The notes beneath the pieces were generated by a model. The model was not told the origin of the DNA and searched no databases. It was given only the letters and a program-made list of their open reading frames with translations. A stretch of 64,000 nt of DNA from Streptomyces sp. NBC_01235 (GTDB lineage Bacteria > Actinomycetota > Actinomycetes > Streptomycetales > Streptomycetaceae). Made by a program: the position numbers and the translations under genes. The DNA lies in assembly GCF_035989285.1 (NCBI RefSeq), contig NZ_CP108513.1:62001-126000 (forward strand), written 5' to 3'. Within the stretch, counting starts at the first letter, position 1. Every line of letters starts with the position of its first letter. Below are positions 61,281 to 64,000 of this stretch, piece after piece.

Positions 61281-62210
61281 TTGTCGTTGTTGTACGCGCC
61301 CGGACCCGTCCGTTTCAACTCGGCCGTCGTGTCGTGCGACTGTCTCGCGCATACGTACGGGAATGCGGCCGATCATCCGGAGCGGGAACGCCGGTATCCC
61401 TCGGACATGACGGACGCGGAGTGGGCGGTGGTGCGGCCCTTGCTGCCGGTCCCGGCCTGGCTGAACGGGAAGGACGGGCAGCCGGAGGGGTACTGCCACC
61501 GTAAGATGATCGACGCGGTCCGCTATCTGGTCGACAATGGCATCAAGTGACGGGCGATGCCGGTCGACTTCCCTGCCTGGGACCGGGTCTATGCCTTCTA
61601 CCGCCGCTGGCGCGATACGGGCTTGATCGCCGAGTTCCACGACCGGCTGCGCGTGCAGGTGCGTGGGTGCGCGGGCCGCGATGCGGAGCCGACCGCGGGA
61701 ATCATCGACTCGCAGTCGGTGAAGGGTGCCGCTTCGGTGCCGGCCGCTTCACGCGGCTTCGACGGCGGCAAGCTGATCAACGGGCGCAAGCGCCATGTCG
61801 TCGTGGACTGTCTCGGACTGCTGCTGATGGTGCTGGTCACCGCGGCCGATGTGACCGACCGTGACGCGGCCTGCGGCATGCTTCAGCATCTGAGCTGTCG
61901 CTACCGGAAAATCACGTGGGTGTGGGTTGACGGCGGCTACACCGGTCGCCTCGCCTCCTGGGCGAAGGAGACGCTCCAGCTCACCCTGGACGACGTCAAA
62001 CGCCGCGACAACACCACGGGGTTCGTGGTGTTGCCGAGACGGTGGGTGGTGGAGCGCACGCTGAGCTGCTTGCTGCGATCGAGGCGCCTGGCCCGCGACT
62101 ACGAGACGCTGACCGCCAGCAGCGAGGCCCTCGTGCTGTGGTCGATGACCATGCTCATGGGACGCCGCCTGGGCCGCCACAACCCAGGCCTGCACCTGGC
62201 GACAGCGTGA
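61281..62210 (+). pseudogene. IS5-family transposase, copy 2, inactivated by a nonsense codon
   Basis: Homologous to the intact enzyme at 46963-47898 along its whole length, with the same DDE blocks (IIDSQSVK, VWVDGGYTG, RRWVVERTLSCLLRSRRLAR). Codon 90 is TGA at 61548-61550 where copy 1 has TGG (NGIK-W-RAMP). There is no other lesion, so the inactivation may be recent; an in-frame ATG at 61557 could restart translation of the catalytic part. Starts with TTG behind the hairpin. Confidence 0.9.
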
Positions 62211-62679
62211 ATACCCCCGCACGCTCCTGGGCCAGCCAGCCCCGTTCCACCAGCCGCCTCACTTTGGAACGCACGCCCTCGATCTTCGCCGGGATCAGGG
62301 GCAGACCCAGCCGCCCGGCCAGCTCCTTCACCCGAAGACCCTCGCTCGGCCCGCTCTCCAGCACGCCCAGCAGCCGCCGGTAGTCCGGCGCGAGGGCGTC
62401 CGCGCCCAGTCCCTCACGCCAGTGCGGCACTACCGAACCGGTCACCGCCACCTTGGCCGCGGGCGGCACCGGCCGGGGCAACACCGCCTCCGGCACTGCT
62501 TGCGGCCCGGCCTCTGCCAGGGCTTCGGCCAGTTCCGCCACCGCGATGACGCGCCGCTCCAACACGGTCTCGGCCTGCGCCAGTTCGGCCATCACCCGCT
62601 CCGCTTCCCCGCGCAGTTCCTCAACCCGCACCTGCGCAGCGGACTCCCGCGCCTCCAGCACACCCATGACCGAAGCCAT
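62155..62679 (-). CDS. IS5-linked passenger protein, coiled coil plus winged-helix-like end
   Basis: 174 residues. Residues 1-60 form a heptad-rich coiled coil (VLEARESAAQVRVEELRGEA; LAQAETVLERRVIAVAELAE). A Pro/Ala linker follows. Residues 95-165 look like a small winged-helix DNA-binding domain (LLGVLESGPSEGLRVKELAG, RLGLPLIPAKIEGVRSKV, RRLVERGWLAQERAGVF). The 3' end overlaps the transposase gene by 56 bp in antisense. The same arrangement is found, split by later insertions, in copy 1, so the gene has been kept with the element through considerable divergence. It may regulate transposition or DNA binding. I know of no assigned function. Confidence 0.75.
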   Translation of the reverse strand: MASVMGVLEARESAAQVRVEELRGEAERVMAELAQAETVLERRVIAVAELAEALAEAGPQAVPEAVLPRPVPPAAKVAVTGSVVPHWREGLGADALAPDYRRLLGVLESGPSEGLRVKELAGRLGLPLIPAKIEGVRSKVRRLVERGWLAQERAGVFTLSPGAGLGCGGPGGVP

Positions 62680-62932
62680 CAGCGACCTCCATGCCCTCCA
62701 GGACGGACCCGACGGGGCAACCCTGCCTCGACACCACGGAGTTCATGCCTGACCAGCAGAAACCCACCGATCACGCCCGGAAAGACAACGGCTTCTCAGT
62801 CAACCGACGTGCTACGCAACCAGGTTGGAAAAACCTCATTGCCTTCCTACTGGTACGACTGGGGCCGTAGTCAAGCCTCACCGTTGCAGCTTAGAAATGA
62901 TCCGAACGCGACCCTAGATCAAACGCGCAGGC

Positions 62933-64000
62933 TTATCCAGTGCTGCCGGCAGCGATGACGTTCACGTAGCCCATCATTCCGTTGTCCTCGTGTCCGGTGA
63001 TGTGGCAGTGAAACATCCATTGCCCGGTGAAGTCCGTAAAGCGGATCCGGATCACTACTTTTCCAGCTGCTCCATTGACTGCGTGGGGAACGCTCACGGT
63101 GTCCATGTAGTCGGCGAGAGGTTGGGCGACGCCGTTCACACTGAGGATCTGGAACGGTGCGATATGGAGATGGAACGGATGATCGTGGTCACTCGTGTTA
63201 GTGAGCGTCCATTCTTCGACTGTTCCGAGTGTGGCCGGTTTCTTGAAAGTCGGCTTCTTCATGTCGAACAGCTTGCCGTTGATCCAGAAGTTGTTGCCGC
63301 CGTCGTCGCTCAGGGCCACGCTTCGGGATTGGGCGATGGGTTCTCCGGACAGATCGGGTTCGGATCCGGGAAGCGGTCCGGCTATCTGGGGCGAGGTGGC
63401 CATGCCCGACGGTCCCCCAGTGGCAGCCGGCCCCGCGCTCCCGCTGCCCTGTTGGACATTGACCTTCATGAGGGTGGTGTCGGGGTAGGAGTCGCCGTCG
63501 GCCTCCGTCCCGGACACGTGGGCGAGGGTTCTGAGCCAGGTTGATCCGGGGGCTCCGGCGGTCACCAGGACGTCGAAGCGTCTGCCGGGCGGAACCAGAA
63601 GGTGGGTCGCCCGGGTCGGCGCCGCGGAGGGAATCCCGTCCTGGCCGACGACGGTGAAACTGCCGCCGTCGAGCTGGAGATCGTAGTAGATGGCGTAACC
63701 TTCATTGGCGATTCGCCACAACTGGGTTTCACCGGCTTTCACGTTCAGCGTGGGCTGGTACTGACCGTTGACCAGGCGGACCGTCGGCTCTGCGGGCTCG
63801 AGGACCCCGTCCGGGTAGACGATCGAGCTGGATCCGCTGATCTGGGCGTCCTTGAGTGCCAAGGTATGAGCGGTGATCCCGCGGTAGGCCGGCGGCAACG
63901 ATTCGCGACTGTCCCCGACAATGATTGTTCCCGACAGCCCCGCCCCGATCTGGCTCTCGGTTCCACGGCAGCGGGTATTCGCTGGGTCCCCGGAGCACAT
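62933..64000 (-). CDS. Multicopper oxidase, C-terminal part (5' end outside window)
   Basis: At least 355 residues; the frame is open to the right edge, so the Met there is probably internal. It continues with a cupredoxin fold (GLSGTIIVGD), a middle domain (ETQLWRIANEGYAIYYDLQL; THLLVPPGRRFDVLV) and a C-terminal copper domain with HPFHLH and HCHITGHEDNGMM. These provide ligands of the type 1, 2 and 3 copper sites. The family couples oxidation of phenols, metals or other substrates to reduction of oxygen and is normally exported by Tat; the signal peptide would be outside the window. It stops about 135 bp from IS5 copy 2. Confidence 0.93.
   Translation of the reverse strand: MCSGDPANTRCRGTESQIGAGLSGTIIVGDSRESLPPAYRGITAHTLALKDAQISGSSSIVYPDGVLEPAEPTVRLVNGQYQPTLNVKAGETQLWRIANEGYAIYYDLQLDGGSFTVVGQDGIPSAAPTRATHLLVPPGRRFDVLVTAGAPGSTWLRTLAHVSGTEADGDSYPDTTLMKVNVQQGSGSAGPAATGGPSGMATSPQIAGPLPGSEPDLSGEPIAQSRSVALSDDGGNNFWINGKLFDMKKPTFKKPATLGTVEEWTLTNTSDHDHPFHLHIAPFQILSVNGVAQPLADYMDTVSVPHAVNGAAGKVVIRIRFTDFTGQWMFHCHITGHEDNGMMGYVNVIAAGSTG

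Larger units (their letters stand above)
61141..62797 (+). mobile_element. IS5-family element, copy 2, with passenger ORF
   Basis: 1657 bp bounded by perfect 12-bp terminal inverted repeats AGAAGCCGTTGT (61141-61152) and ACAACGGCTTCT (62786-62797). Contains a hairpin, a transposase with one nonsense codon and an intact convergent passenger ORF. The bases flanking the two ends (CTT and CAG) do not show a clean duplication, so one flank may have rearranged. Related to but clearly diverged from copy 1. Confidence 0.85.

Overview
The window is high-GC actinomycete DNA, most likely Streptomyces. The support is very high GC at third codon positions, GTG starts, modular PKS/NRPS megagenes, Streptomyces-type insertion sequences and a relic of the linear-replicon terminal protein gene tpg. 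The tpg relic and the density of broken mobile elements suggest a chromosome arm near a telomere, or DNA derived from a linear plasmid.

Positions 1-40817 hold one tightly coupled operon on the minus strand, transcribed from right to left and running off the left edge. In transcription order it encodes: (i) an AT-less PKS (DH-ACP-ACP*-DH-KS-KR-ACP-KS0-CP); (ii) a two-module NRPS (C-A-PCP-C-A-MT-PCP-C*), in which both A domains carry a threonine-type code; (iii) a cis-AT PKS that opens with a KSQ-AT-ACP loading module and continues KS-AT-DH-KR-ACP; (iv) a giant hybrid (KS-AT-DH-KR-ACP, KS-MT-ACP, C-A(Gly)-PCP, KS-DH...). The line therefore appears to start in the third gene with propionyl units made from methylmalonyl extenders. 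It extends with cis-AT modules, then switches within one polypeptide to modules that lack an AT and need a trans-acting AT not present here. I predict a mixed polyketide-glycine-polyketide-threonine/N-methylthreonine product and cannot name it.

Positions 40818-46654 hold a divergent SDR gene, two small secreted-protein genes each following the 3' tail of an integrase-like gene (a duplicated cassette arrangement), an AraC-type regulator and a two-repeat cysteine protein of unknown function.

Positions 46820-52354 are a nested mobile element. An IS5-family element with a convergent passenger ORF was split by an IS481-like element (48207-50189, TCTAGA duplication) that carries a WYL regulator and a VOC protein. 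It was also invaded near its right end by a group II intron (50413-52326). Removing both insertions leaves about 1.63 kb, close to the 1.66 kb of the second copy at 61141-62797.

Positions 52355-59917 hold an aminoglycoside-phosphotransferase-like gene, a transposase relic fused to a broken tpg gene, an ABC ATPase/permease pair and, convergent to it, a 688-residue protein. That protein joins an N-terminal polyprenyl diphosphate synthase to a C-terminal class I terpene synthase. It is one of the most interesting genes here, because the domain order is the reverse of the fungal chimeric terpene synthases.

Positions 58733-62797 are largely a transposon graveyard (a truncated CxxC protein, transposase relics, an IS110-family element and the second IS5-type copy with a nonsense mutation). 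The right edge cuts a multicopper oxidase gene.
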